The notes: a model not told the origin generated them from the sequence alone. DNA of 64,000 nt from Rahnella woolbedingensis (GCF_003602095.1 NZ_RAHH01000004.1:124001-188000); one strand, 5' to 3'; counted from the stretch's first letter, positions 18,154 to 27,020 are shown. Made by a program: numbers and translations.

Positions 18154-18807
18154 ATGACAATGGAAGAACAAGCCAAACGTGGTTTCTGGTACGCCGAGTG
18201 GTCGTTCCCGATTTTTGTCGGACTGTTGTCCTCCGGCGTTTTCGCCGGGACACACATGTACTACCTGTACGGTATCGGCGCGTTTAACGAAGTGGCATTC
18301 GTGTCGATGTTACGTTCCGGCATGGACACCGGTGTGTACGGCGCAGTGGCGGCCTTCGGTGCCAGCTTCCTGTTTGCCCGTATCATCGAGGGCTCACTGG
18401 TTGGGATCCTTGATATCGGCGGCGCAATCCAGACAGGTATCGGTCTGGGCGTCCCGGCGCTGCTGCTGGGTGCCGGGATTATCTTCCCGGTGGCGAACTT
18501 CGCCGCTTCACTGGTGACCGGCCTGATCCTCGGTTTAGCCGTAGGTTACATCATCATTCTGGCACGTAAATTCACCATCAATCAGAGCAACTCGACCTAT
18601 GGCGCTGACGTGATGATGGGTGCGGGTAATGCCTCCGGCCGTTTCCTCGGGCCGTTGATTATCCTGTCAGCAATGGCGGCCTCGATTCCTATCGGTCTGG
18701 GATCGTTGCTCGGCGCACTGGGTTTCTATCTGTGGCAGAAGCCAATCACCGGTGGTGCGATCCTCGGTGCCATGCTGCTGGGTGCCATCTTCCCGGTTTC
18801 ACTGTAA
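18154..18807 (+). CDS. DUF4310 family membrane protein
   Basis: 217-residue integral membrane protein with about six spans, many of them Gly/Ala-rich (GVYGAVAAFGASFLFARIIEG, GIGLGVPALLLGAGIIFP, TGGAILGAMLLGAIFP). A short hydrophilic N-terminus (EEQAKRGFWYAEW) precedes the first span. It starts 6 bp after the DUF4311 stop; ATG 18154 or 18160 could be the start. Together with DUF4311 it presumably forms the membrane part of an unnamed transporter. A 101-bp gap follows before the enzyme genes, holding only a weak GGGCG/CGCCC stem. Confidence 0.83.
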   Translation: MTMEEQAKRGFWYAEWSFPIFVGLLSSGVFAGTHMYYLYGIGAFNEVAFVSMLRSGMDTGVYGAVAAFGASFLFARIIEGSLVGILDIGGAIQTGIGLGVPALLLGAGIIFPVANFAASLVTGLILGLAVGYIIILARKFTINQSNSTYGADVMMGAGNASGRFLGPLIILSAMAASIPIGLGSLLGALGFYLWQKPITGGAILGAMLLGAIFPVSL

Positions 18808-18908
18808 GAACCGCAGTGCCGTAGTACAGAAGAATAGAAGCAGCAGTACATAAGCAGTATAAGGGCGTCGGGAACACTCCTGGCGCCCGGGATTATGGAG
18901 AACGTCGT

Positions 18909-20042
18909 ATGTATGACTTAATCATCCGAAGGGCAAAGCGCACAGACGGCAGCCTGACAGATATTGCAATTCAGGACGGCAAATTCGCCGCCTTTGGTAC
19001 TCTGGCAGCCGATGCGACTGCCCGCCAGACTCTCGATCTTCAGGGCAAGGTTTACGCCAGCGCTGGCTGGATCGACTCCCACGTTCACTGTTACCCAAAA
19101 TCGCCGATTTATCATGACGACGCCGACCTGATTGGCGTGGCCTGCGGTGTCACCACCGTGGCGGATGCCGGAAGCACCGGCGCGAATGATGTCGACGATT
19201 TCTACCAGATAACCCGCACGGCGAAAACCAACGTCTACGCATTTCTCAATATCGCCCGCACCGGCATTGTCACGCAGAACGAACTGGCGGATATGTCGCA
19301 AATCGACAAAGCCGGCGTGCGTGACGCCATCGCGCGAAATCCCGGTTTTATCATTGGTATCAAAGCGCGCATGAGCAGCAGCGTGGTCGGCCAGAACGGC
19401 ATCAAGCCGCTGGTACGTGCCAAAGAAATTCAGCAGGAAAACGACGACCTGCCGCTGATGGTGCATATCGGCAACAACCCGCCGAATCTCGATGAAATTG
19501 CGGATTTACTGACGTCCGGCGACATCATCACTCACTGCTATAACGGCAAGCCGAACCGCATTCTTTCGCCAGAAGGCGTGCTGCGCGATTCCATTAAACG
19601 TGCGCTGAGCCGCGGCGTGCTGCTGGATGTCGGTCACGGTACCGCGAGTTTTAGTTTTGAAGTGGCGGGGCTGGCTATTAAACAAGGCATTTTGCCGCAC
19701 ACCATCAGCTCCGATATTTACTGCCGTAACCGTATGAACGGGCCGGTGCATAGCCTGGCAACGGTGATGTCGAAGTTCTTTAGCGTGGGTATGACGCTGA
19801 CGCAGGTGATTGATTGTGTCACGTCTCACGCCGCCGACGCGTTGCGCCTGCCTGCTAAAGGCCGTCTGGAAGTCGGTGCTGACGCCGACCTGACCCTGTT
19901 CGAGCAGCGTTTTGCGCCGCAGGTGTTTGTTGATTCCGAAGGACAGTCCGTGAAGGGCGAAAGTTTGCTGGTGCCTCTGGCCGCTGTGGTTGCGGGCGTC
20001 ACCCTGTTAACTGAAGAAGGGAAATCTGCTCATGTCTTCTGA
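18909..20042 (+). CDS. Amidohydrolase/deacetylase family metallohydrolase
   Basis: 377-residue TIM-barrel metal-dependent hydrolase of the dihydroorotase/D-aminoacylase group. Metal ligands are visible in order: His58 and His60 (DSHVH), Lys152 (IGIKAR, probably carboxylated), His186 (MVHIG), His209 (ITHCYNG) and Asp269 (SSDIY). N- and C-terminal strands form the small beta-sandwich (KGRLEVGADADLTLF). This family is found with DgaE-type lyases and may remove an N-acyl group from an amino-sugar acid phosphate. It overlaps the next gene by 11 bp. The substrate is inferred from context only. Confidence 0.88.
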   Translation: MYDLIIRRAKRTDGSLTDIAIQDGKFAAFGTLAADATARQTLDLQGKVYASAGWIDSHVHCYPKSPIYHDDADLIGVACGVTTVADAGSTGANDVDDFYQITRTAKTNVYAFLNIARTGIVTQNELADMSQIDKAGVRDAIARNPGFIIGIKARMSSSVVGQNGIKPLVRAKEIQQENDDLPLMVHIGNNPPNLDEIADLLTSGDIITHCYNGKPNRILSPEGVLRDSIKRALSRGVLLDVGHGTASFSFEVAGLAIKQGILPHTISSDIYCRNRMNGPVHSLATVMSKFFSVGMTLTQVIDCVTSHAADALRLPAKGRLEVGADADLTLFEQRFAPQVFVDSEGQSVKGESLLVPLAAVVAGVTLLTEEGKSAHVF

Positions 20043-21159
20043 ACAATCTTTGTATGAAAAGTACCAGTTAAAACAAGTTATTAATGCCTCAGGCCGTATG
20101 ACGATTCTGGGCGTTTCGACGCCGCGTGAAGAAGTGGCTGCGGTGGTGAACACCGGTCTGAATCATTTCTTTGAGATGAAAGATCTGGTGAACAAAACCG
20201 GCGCTTACATCGCAAAACTGCTGAACGTCGAAAACGCGGTGGTGGTTTCCTGCGCTTCCGCCGGGATCGCGCAGTCAGTTGCGGCTGTGATCGTCAAAGA
20301 TGACGCCTGGTTGCTGGAAAACCTGCACGCCGCGCCGCTGGAAATTCCGCACGATATCGTGTTGCCAAAAGGCCATAACGTGAACTTCGGCGCGCCGGTC
20401 GCGACGATGGTCACGATGGGCGGCGGCAAAGTGGTGGAAGCCGGTTATGCCAACGAATGTTCTGCCGCGCAGCTTGCTGCCTGCATCACGCCGCGCACGG
20501 CCGCCATTCTGTACATCAAATCGCACCACAGCGTGCAAAAAAGCATTCTGTCGGTTGAGGAAGCCGCCGAAGTGGCGCGGGCGAATAGTCTGCCGCTGAT
20601 TGTCGATGCTGCCGCAGAAGAAGACCTGACCTGTTATTACGAGATGGGCGCGGATCTGGTGATTTACAGCGGTGCGAAAGCCATTGAAGGGCCGACCAGC
20701 GGTTTGGTGCTCGGCAAAAAACAGTACGTCGAATGGGTAAAACTGCAATCGGGCGGGATTGGCCGTGCGATGAAAGTCGGTAAGGAAGGCATTCTTGGTC
20801 TGACGCAGGCAATTGAAAGTTACATCACGCTGCCGAAAACGACCGGGCAGGAAATGGTCGACAAGATGACGCCATTTATCGCCAGTCTGAATGAAATCAA
20901 CGGCGTCACAGGCCGCGTGGTCTGGGACAGCGCCGGACGCGATATCGCGCGCACGGAAATTACTTTTGATGAAGCAGTACTTGGCTGGAAAACCAAGTCC
21001 ATTGTGGACGCCATGAAAAACGGCGATATCGCCATTTATTTCCGTGGCTACCGCGCCAACGAAGGCAAGATTGAAGTCGATGTGCGCAGCGTGACGCCGC
21101 CGCAACTCGCCATCGTCGCAGAACGTTTTAAACAACTTTTTAGTGGAGAGAAAGCATGA
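20032..21159 (+). CDS. DgaE-family PLP-dependent ammonia-lyase
   Basis: 375-residue fold-type I PLP enzyme (SelA-like), the same family as Salmonella DgaE, which converts D-glucosaminate 6-phosphate to 2-keto-3-deoxygluconate 6-phosphate plus ammonia. The PLP-binding lysine is Lys216 in DLVIYSGAKAIEGPTSG. Asp192 in VDAAAEE is placed to contact the pyridine nitrogen. Cys74-Ala-Ser-Ala-Gly marks the phosphate-binding loop. It overlaps the deacetylase gene (11 bp) and the aldolase gene (ATGA, 4 bp). The family also contains enzymes of other specificity, so I do not use the symbol dgaE. Confidence 0.87.
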   Translation: MSSEQSLYEKYQLKQVINASGRMTILGVSTPREEVAAVVNTGLNHFFEMKDLVNKTGAYIAKLLNVENAVVVSCASAGIAQSVAAVIVKDDAWLLENLHAAPLEIPHDIVLPKGHNVNFGAPVATMVTMGGGKVVEAGYANECSAAQLAACITPRTAAILYIKSHHSVQKSILSVEEAAEVARANSLPLIVDAAAEEDLTCYYEMGADLVIYSGAKAIEGPTSGLVLGKKQYVEWVKLQSGGIGRAMKVGKEGILGLTQAIESYITLPKTTGQEMVDKMTPFIASLNEINGVTGRVVWDSAGRDIARTEITFDEAVLGWKTKSIVDAMKNGDIAIYFRGYRANEGKIEVDVRSVTPPQLAIVAERFKQLFSGEKA

Positions 21160-21896
21160 AGCTGACCCCGAATTTCTACCGTGACCGTGTATGCCTGAAT
21201 GTGCTGGCGGGTTCGAAAGACAATGCCCGTGACATCTATGAAGCGGCAGAAGGTCATGTGCTGGTGGGTGTGCTTTCCAAAAATTATCCGGACGTCGCAA
21301 GCGCGGTAGCGGACATGAAAGAGTATGCCGCACTGATTGAAAACGCGTTGTCCGTCGGTTTAGGCGCGGGCGACCCGCGTCAGTCGCTGATGGTCAGCCA
21401 GATTTCTGCACAGGTTCAGCCGCAGCACGTGAATCAGGTCTTTACCGGTGTGGGCACCAGCCGCGGAATGCTTGGGCAAAACGACAGTGTGGTCAACGGT
21501 CTGATTTCACCGACCGGTAAAGTCGGTTTCGTGAAAATCAATACCGGGCCGCTGAGTTCAGCCTCTGCTGACGCCATCGTGCCGGTAGAAACCGCCATTG
21601 CGCTGCTCAAAGACATGGGCGGCAGCTCGGTGAAGTATTTCCCGATGGGCGGTCTGAAAACCCGTGACGAATTCGCTGCGGTGGCCCGTGCCTGCGCAGA
21701 ACAGGATTTCTGGCTGGAGCCGACCGGCGGTATTGATTTGGAAAACTTCGAGCCGATTATGGAAATCGCGCTGGCGGCAGGTGTGACCAAAATCATCCCG
21801 CATATCTACAGCTCAATCATCGACAGCGCATCGGGCAACACCCGTCCTGAAGATGTAAAAACTCTGCTGGCCAGCGTCAAAAAGCTGGTGGGCTGA
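21156..21896 (+). CDS. KDGP aldolase family protein (DagF/DgaF-like)
   Basis: 246-residue TIM-barrel aldolase expected to split 2-dehydro-3-deoxy-6-phosphogluconate (or an epimer) into pyruvate and glyceraldehyde 3-phosphate. Barrel-end motifs: VLVGVLSKNYPD, GFVKINTGPLS (Lys127, a candidate Schiff-base lysine), KYFPMGGLKTRDEF and LEPTGGIDLENF. It belongs to the DagF/DgaF type and not to the Eda type. The ATGA overlap with the lyase gene indicates translational coupling. A stem-loop follows within 50 bp. Confidence 0.87.
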   Translation: MKLTPNFYRDRVCLNVLAGSKDNARDIYEAAEGHVLVGVLSKNYPDVASAVADMKEYAALIENALSVGLGAGDPRQSLMVSQISAQVQPQHVNQVFTGVGTSRGMLGQNDSVVNGLISPTGKVGFVKINTGPLSSASADAIVPVETAIALLKDMGGSSVKYFPMGGLKTRDEFAAVARACAEQDFWLEPTGGIDLENFEPIMEIALAAGVTKIIPHIYSSIIDSASGNTRPEDVKTLLASVKKLVG

Positions 21897-21942
21897 AGGT
21901 TCTGACCTTTCCTGCGCGGTAAGCCGTCTGCGCGGTTAAACA

Positions 21943-21982
21943 CCCTGCATCCCACAGTCACTGAGCGGATGCAGGGTTCTCT
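21943..21982 (+). terminator. Stem-loop between the aldolase and lactonase genes
   Basis: CCCTGCATCC (21943-21952) pairs with GGATGCAGGG (21967-21976), 10 bp perfect with a 14-nt loop, followed by TTCTCTCGTTT. It could end or attenuate the operon, or be the target of an antiterminator-type regulator. Confidence 0.6.
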
Positions 21983-22016
21983 CGTTTGTCTGATATCCCA
22001 AATTCTGAGGAAATAT

Positions 22017-23216
22017 ATGAGAAACTGGTTTCTGATTTCAGGTTTAACCTCCGCGATACTGGCAGTTTCTGCCATGCCGCTTTATGCAGCAGAAAAAACA
22101 ATGACTTCGACGACTCCACATTTTGCTTATGTCGGCACCTACAACCCCAACGGTGAAGGTGTCTACCGCTTTAAATTCGATTCGAAAACCGGCGCGCTGA
22201 GTGATAAAACGCTCGCCAGCCAGTTGCCAAATCAGGCGCAGATGGTGCTCAGCCACGATGGCAAAACACTGTTTATTGGCAGTGAAATAGATAATTACAA
22301 CGGCGGCAAACATGGCGCTGTGGCGGCCTATCGCATTGCGCCGGAAGACGGCAACCTGACGCTGATTAATCAGGTGGATTCGCAGGGCGCAGGGCCGGTG
22401 TATCTGTCACTGACGCCAAAAGGTGATCATCTGCTGGTGGCGAACTACATCAGCGGCGTGGTGGCGGTCTTCCCGGTCGATGCCAGCGGAAAATTGAGTG
22501 AAGCCAGTAACAGTCAGCAGGATTCCGGTCCGGCGGGCGCGGGTAAACCGGCAGCAGCGGCAGAAGGCAGTTTTGCCATCAGCGACCACAACGGGCCGCA
22601 CGCGCATATGGTTGCCACCGATCCTTCCGGAAAATTCGTGTTCTCCACCGATCTGGGGCTGGACCGGATTTACCAGTGGAAGCTCAATAGTGAAAGTGGC
22701 GTGCTGGAAGCTAACGATCCGCCGTTTATCAAAGCCTCATCGGAAGGTGCCGGACCGCGCCATTTTGTTTTCCATCCAAACGGCAAAGTGGTTTTCCTGA
22801 TCAACGAAGAAGCCTCGACGCTGACCAGTTATCGCTTTGACGCGGCAAAAGGCACGCTGACGGAACTGCACAGCCTGTCATCGCTGCCGGCCGGTTTCAA
22901 AGGCTCCAACTTTGCCGCGGGCATTGTGCTGAGCAAAGACGGCAAGCATTTGTATGTGGCGAACCGTCTGCATAACAGCATCGCGCAGATCAACGTGACC
23001 GGCGAAGGCGCGATGACCTGGAGTGATGAAACCTGGACGCGCGGCGATTATCCGAGAACGCTCACTTTGTCACCGGATGGCAAATATATTTACGCAATGA
23101 ATCAACGAAGCGATAACATCACCAGATTCAAGGTATCTGGCGAAAACGGCAAACTGTCATTCGTTGATGATTATGTGGCTGTGGGCAGCCCGTCACAGAT
23201 GGTGATTGCGCCCTGA
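22017..23216 (+). CDS. Exported lactonase family (YkgB/Pgl-type) beta-propeller protein
   Basis: 399-residue seven-bladed beta-propeller of the 6-phosphogluconolactonase-like (PF10282) family with a signal peptide (residues 1-24, ending MPLYAA). Motifs typical of the family: YVGTYNPNGEGVYRF, NQAQMVLSHDGKTLFIG, DHNGPHAHM, GPRHFVFHPNG, YVANRLHNSIAQ and MNQRSDNI. ATG 22017 was chosen because AGGAA and the signal peptide begin there. Export means it would act on a free sugar lactone in the periplasm and not on the cytosolic phosphate ester of the pentose pathway. It lies between the aldolase and the regulator and probably serves the same substrate (inference). Confidence 0.85.
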   Translation: MRNWFLISGLTSAILAVSAMPLYAAEKTMTSTTPHFAYVGTYNPNGEGVYRFKFDSKTGALSDKTLASQLPNQAQMVLSHDGKTLFIGSEIDNYNGGKHGAVAAYRIAPEDGNLTLINQVDSQGAGPVYLSLTPKGDHLLVANYISGVVAVFPVDASGKLSEASNSQQDSGPAGAGKPAAAAEGSFAISDHNGPHAHMVATDPSGKFVFSTDLGLDRIYQWKLNSESGVLEANDPPFIKASSEGAGPRHFVFHPNGKVVFLINEEASTLTSYRFDAAKGTLTELHSLSSLPAGFKGSNFAAGIVLSKDGKHLYVANRLHNSIAQINVTGEGAMTWSDETWTRGDYPRTLTLSPDGKYIYAMNQRSDNITRFKVSGENGKLSFVDDYVAVGSPSQMVIAP

Positions 23217-23305
23217 CAGCGTCCTGCATCAGAACTAAACCCTTTGCGTGGAAACCTCATCCGGTGACTGCGCAGAGGGCGTATCCGCAATAATATGGAA
23301 GAATA

Positions 23306-25225
23306 ATGGTGAGATTTCCCAATCAACGTCTGGCGCAATTGTTTGATGCGCTGCAAACCGAAACCCTTCCTCAGGATGAGCTGGCAAAACGTCTGTCCGT
23401 TTCAACGCGCACGGTGCGTGCCGATATTACTGCGCTGAACGAAATAATCGCTGACTTCGGCGCGACCTTTGTTCACAGTCGCGGCAGCGGGTATCAGCTG
23501 CGCATTGACGATCAAACGCTTTTCTCAACGTTACAGCAATCAACGCAACGTAAGCCTAACCCGACGCCGCGCACTGCCGCTGAGCGGGTGAAAACGTTGC
23601 TGATCCGCTTTTTGACCTCAGCTTTTTCATTAAAGCTGGAAGATCTGGCCGATGAATGGTTTGTCAGCCGGGGAACCCTGCAAAATGATATGGCTGAGGT
23701 GAGGGAGCATCTGGCTCGCTATCACCTGAATATCGAAACAAAACCGCGCTACGGCATGAAACTCTTCGGTGCGGAACTGGCGATCCGCGCCTGTCTGACC
23801 GATCTGCTGTTTCAGCTGGATGCCGAAGAGCAGGCCAATCCGTTGCTGAAGGCGGAAAGTCTGGAGCCGGAAGCGCTGGTGCCGCTGACGCGGCTGATGC
23901 ATCAGGTCCTGACGCAGTCTTCTATTCAACTGACCGATGAAGGAGAGCAGTATCTGATCCTGTACTGTGCCGTGGCTATCAAACGCATTACCGGCGGTTA
24001 TCCGCTGACGGATTTTGATGCAGAAGACGGTGACCCGGCGGTGAAACAGGTTTCCGTGCGGCTGGCGGCAGAGCTCCGGAATCTGGTCGGTAAGGAAATC
24101 CCGGCCTCTGAGGAAGCGTATCTGCGGGTGAACATCGCCGCGCGGCGCGTGCAGCAAATACTTCCGACCGACATTAACGCCGACGACGACGAATCGCTGG
24201 TCGATTACATTCTGTCGTATATCAACGCTCACTATAACTATGATTTACAAGGCGATAAGCAGCTGCGCGCCGACCTGCTGACGCATATCAAGACCATGAT
24301 TACGCGGGTTAAGTATCAGATAAACATCCCTAATCCGCTGCTGAATAACATCAAACAGCATTACCCGATGGCGTATGACGTCACGCTGGCGGCAGTCTCC
24401 AGCTGGGGGAAATACACGCCGTATACGCTGAGTGAAAACGAGATTGGTTTTCTGGTGCTGCATATCGGCGTCGGACTGGAGCGGCATTACAACATCGGTT
24501 ATCAGCGCCATCCGCAGGTGATGCTGGTGTGTGACACCGGCAACTCCACCATCCGCATGATACAGGCGCAGATTAACCGCAAGTATCCGCAGCTGGTGAT
24601 GAAACAGGTGGTTTCACTGCGCGATTACGAGCAGCTGGAGCATATCGACGAAGATTTTATTATCTCCAATGCGCGCATTACCGAGAAGAATAAGCCGGTA
24701 GTGGTGCTGTCGCCGTTCCCGACCGAATACCAGATGGAACAGCTTGGAAAACTGGTGCTGGTCGATCGCACGCGCCCTTATATGCTGGAAAAATTCTTCG
24801 ACGAAAAACACTTCATGATCGTCAACGAGCCGATGACGCAGGCAGAATTGTTCCGCCATGTGTGTTCGCAGCTGGAAGAAGAAGGGTATGTCGATCAGGC
24901 GTTTTATCCGTCAGTGGTAGAGCGCGAGGAGATTGTGTCGACCATGCTGGGCGAGGGGATTGCGCTGCCGCACTCGCTGGGATTGCTGGCGAAGAAAACC
25001 GTGGTGATCACGCTGCTTTCACCGCAGGGCATTGCCTGGGGCGAAGGGGAAACGGCACACGTAATATTCCTGCTGGCGATCAGCAAGGCAGATTACGAAG
25101 AGGCAATGGCGATTTACGATTTGTTCGTGACGTTTGTGCGGGACCGCTCAATGAGCCGTCTGCTGAGCAGTGAAAACTTTGAGAGTTTCAAGGCTATCGC
25201 TATCGACTGTCTTTCAAGAATTTAG
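23306..25225 (+). CDS. PRD-containing transcription regulator with EIIB- and EIIA-like domains (BglG/MtlR type)
   Basis: 639-residue PTS-controlled regulator. Order: HTH_11 (residues 5-60, TRTVRADITAL), a second HTH of Mga type (about 90-150), PRD1 (about 190-290), PRD2 (about 295-400), EIIB-like (about 403-490, Cys409 in VCDTGNST) and EIIA of mannitol/fructose type (about 495-639, His556 in GIALPHS). PRD2 keeps His327 and His386. PRD1 has Tyr-Cys (220-221) where the first His is usual. DNA-binding HTHs make it an activator of MtlR/LicR type more than an RNA-binding antiterminator, despite the family label. It probably controls the cluster upstream in response to PTS phosphorylation. Confidence 0.88.
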   Translation: MVRFPNQRLAQLFDALQTETLPQDELAKRLSVSTRTVRADITALNEIIADFGATFVHSRGSGYQLRIDDQTLFSTLQQSTQRKPNPTPRTAAERVKTLLIRFLTSAFSLKLEDLADEWFVSRGTLQNDMAEVREHLARYHLNIETKPRYGMKLFGAELAIRACLTDLLFQLDAEEQANPLLKAESLEPEALVPLTRLMHQVLTQSSIQLTDEGEQYLILYCAVAIKRITGGYPLTDFDAEDGDPAVKQVSVRLAAELRNLVGKEIPASEEAYLRVNIAARRVQQILPTDINADDDESLVDYILSYINAHYNYDLQGDKQLRADLLTHIKTMITRVKYQINIPNPLLNNIKQHYPMAYDVTLAAVSSWGKYTPYTLSENEIGFLVLHIGVGLERHYNIGYQRHPQVMLVCDTGNSTIRMIQAQINRKYPQLVMKQVVSLRDYEQLEHIDEDFIISNARITEKNKPVVVLSPFPTEYQMEQLGKLVLVDRTRPYMLEKFFDEKHFMIVNEPMTQAELFRHVCSQLEEEGYVDQAFYPSVVEREEIVSTMLGEGIALPHSLGLLAKKTVVITLLSPQGIAWGEGETAHVIFLLAISKADYEEAMAIYDLFVTFVRDRSMSRLLSSENFESFKAIAIDCLSRI

Positions 25226-25358
25226 CCTGCGTCCCTGACGCCGCAGCGGCGATAGCGGCGTTCGTTCACCCAAATCACTGACTGATGTCAGCTCATCGGG
25301 ACTCTCTCGCTTGCTGCCTTGCTGCAACGCCGATGACTTTGGCTAAGAGTGGGGAGTA

Positions 25359-25631
25359 TTAGTCCTCGTCAAAACCTGAATTAATCAGATTTACGACGGC
25401 GGTCAGCGCCTGTTCTTCATCGGGGCCGGTGGCTTCGATTTCGATTTTCTGACCTTTCGGGGAATCGAGCATCAGCAGCGCGATAACGCTGCTGGCTTCT
25501 GCTTCAATGCCTGTGCCGTTACGCAGCATCACTTCTGATTCAAAGCTCTGCACCAGTTCAAACAACTTCATCGCCGGACGGGCATGCATCCCTAACCGGT
25601 TTTTGATTTCTACCGTTTGTTTTACCGTCAT
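25359..25631 (-). CDS. ptsO: Nitrogen-PTS phosphocarrier protein NPr
   Basis: 90-residue HPr-like protein that passes phosphate from EI-Ntr (PtsP) to EIIA-Ntr. The active His16 lies in RLGMHARPA, and the Ser46-region motif is [10 protein letters not shown]. Length and sequence match E. coli NPr. It overlaps rapZ by 4 bp (ATGA) and is the last gene of the rpoN operon. The 133 bp between it and the upstream convergent regulator gene hold GC-rich short inverted repeats but no clear terminator. Confidence 0.96.
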   Translation of the reverse strand: MTVKQTVEIKNRLGMHARPAMKLFELVQSFESEVMLRNGTGIEAEASSVIALLMLDSPKGQKIEIEATGPDEEQALTAVVNLINSGFDED

Positions 25632-26482
25632 GATTTACGTTTTTCCAGCGTGCGATGGCGGGATTGCACATTCTTCCCGCGGGAACGGAAATAGTCGGCC
25701 AGTTGCTCTGCGATATACACCGAACGGTGTTTACCGCCGGTACAGCCAATGGCGACGGTCAGATAGCTGCGGTTATTGGTTTCCAGCATCGGCAGCCACT
25801 GTTCGAGATAACTGCGGGTCTGGTAGATAAAGTTGTGTACTTCGGTATGACGGTCAAGGAACGCCGCCACCGGTTTATCGAGGCCGGTCATCGGACGCAG
25901 TTTCGGATCCCAGTGCGGGTTCGGCAGGAAACGCACGTCGAAGACGTAATCCGCATCAATCGGAATGCCGTGCTTGAAACCAAAGGATTCGAAGACCATC
26001 GTCAGTTCACGTTCGCGTTTACCCAGCAGGCGGGTACGCAGCATTTCTGCCAGCTCATGAACGGACATTTCGGACGTGTCGATGATGAGATCGGCGGAGG
26101 AACGCAGAGGCTCGAGCAGGTCGGCTTCTTCATCAATGGCACTTTCGAGAGAGAGGTTTTTGCTGGAAAGCGGGTGCAGACGACGGGTGTCGCTGTAGCG
26201 GCGGATCAGCGTATTGCGGTCAGCGTCAAGGAACAGCAGCTGTGGAGAGAAGCTCTCAGGTAACTGAGACATCGCGTATTCATAAACTTCCGGGGTTTCC
26301 GGCATGTTACGTACGTCGATGCTGACGGCCGCTGACGTATTACGTTCAACGAGGGTTTGGGCAAGCTGCGGCAATAACACCACCGGCAGGTTATCCACAC
26401 AGTAAAAACCCATGTCTTCCAATGCCCTTAGGGCAACCGACTTCCCGGAACCGGAACGGCCGCTGACAATCATCAGCACCAT
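25628..26482 (-). CDS. rapZ: RNase adapter protein RapZ
   Basis: 284-residue protein that presents the small RNA GlmZ to RNase E and senses glucosamine-6-phosphate in E. coli. N-terminal P-loop domain with Walker A GRSGSGKS (residues 8-15), and a C-terminal RNA-binding domain with PFK-like fold carrying [14 protein letters not shown] and a basic tail ([16 protein letters not shown]). Sits between ptsN and ptsO as in E. coli (hpf-ptsN-rapZ-npr). Confidence 0.97.
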   Translation of the reverse strand: MVLMIVSGRSGSGKSVALRALEDMGFYCVDNLPVVLLPQLAQTLVERNTSAAVSIDVRNMPETPEVYEYAMSQLPESFSPQLLFLDADRNTLIRRYSDTRRLHPLSSKNLSLESAIDEEADLLEPLRSSADLIIDTSEMSVHELAEMLRTRLLGKRERELTMVFESFGFKHGIPIDADYVFDVRFLPNPHWDPKLRPMTGLDKPVAAFLDRHTEVHNFIYQTRSYLEQWLPMLETNNRSYLTVAIGCTGGKHRSVYIAEQLADYFRSRGKNVQSRHRTLEKRKS

Positions 26483-26549
26483 GGTGTCACTCCCCTGGCA
26501 TTCAGTGTTCAGAATTCATTTTCCCGGCACCGTACCGGGAATCAGCAAT

Positions 26550-27020
26550 TTATTCGTTTTCAGTCATTATCTGGAACAGTTCTTCGTCACTTTGTGCGCC
26601 ACGCAGGCGGCGACACACTGTTTTATCAGCTAATTTCTTAGCCACCAAAGATAATGTATGTAAATGGGTTTTACATTGATCCGCCGGTACCAGCAAGGCA
26701 AAAAGTAAGTCTACCGGCTGATTATCGATGGCATCAAAAGCGATCGGTTGTTCCAGCTGAATGAACACCCCGACAGCACGTAAAGTATCTTCTTCCAGCT
26801 TACCGTGCGGGATGGCGATCCCGGCACCGATCCCGGTGCTGCCCATACGTTCACGGGTCAAAATGGCGTCGAAAATCACCTGTGGCGACAAATTCAGTTG
26901 CTTAGCGGCCAGTTCGCTGATGATTTCCAGTGCGCGTTTTTTGCTGGCGCAATGAACGCCGCTTTTGGTGCATTCGGCATTAAGCACCGACGTTAATTGC
27001 ATTGCTATATCGTTGATCAT
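26550..27020 (-). CDS. ptsN: Nitrogen regulatory EIIA-Ntr, PtsN
   Basis: 156-residue EIIA of mannitol/fructose fold that receives phosphate from NPr. Its phosphorylation state controls K+ uptake and other stress systems in E. coli. The active His72 lies in GIAIPHGKLEEDTL. Strongly conserved through ALLVPADQCKTHLHTLSLVAKKLADK. I chose ATG 27020; a GTG four codons upstream (27032) is also possible, and neither has a strong ribosome binding site. It lies in the rpoN-hpf-ptsN-rapZ-ptsO operon. Confidence 0.94.
   Translation of the reverse strand: MINDIAMQLTSVLNAECTKSGVHCASKKRALEIISELAAKQLNLSPQVIFDAILTRERMGSTGIGAGIAIPHGKLEEDTLRAVGVFIQLEQPIAFDAIDNQPVDLLFALLVPADQCKTHLHTLSLVAKKLADKTVCRRLRGAQSDEELFQIMTENE

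Noticed and set aside
20275-21333. A 352-codon open frame opposite the DgaE-like and aldolase genes
   Set aside because: Covers two strongly conserved genes on the other strand, and shows the biased composition of a shadow frame.
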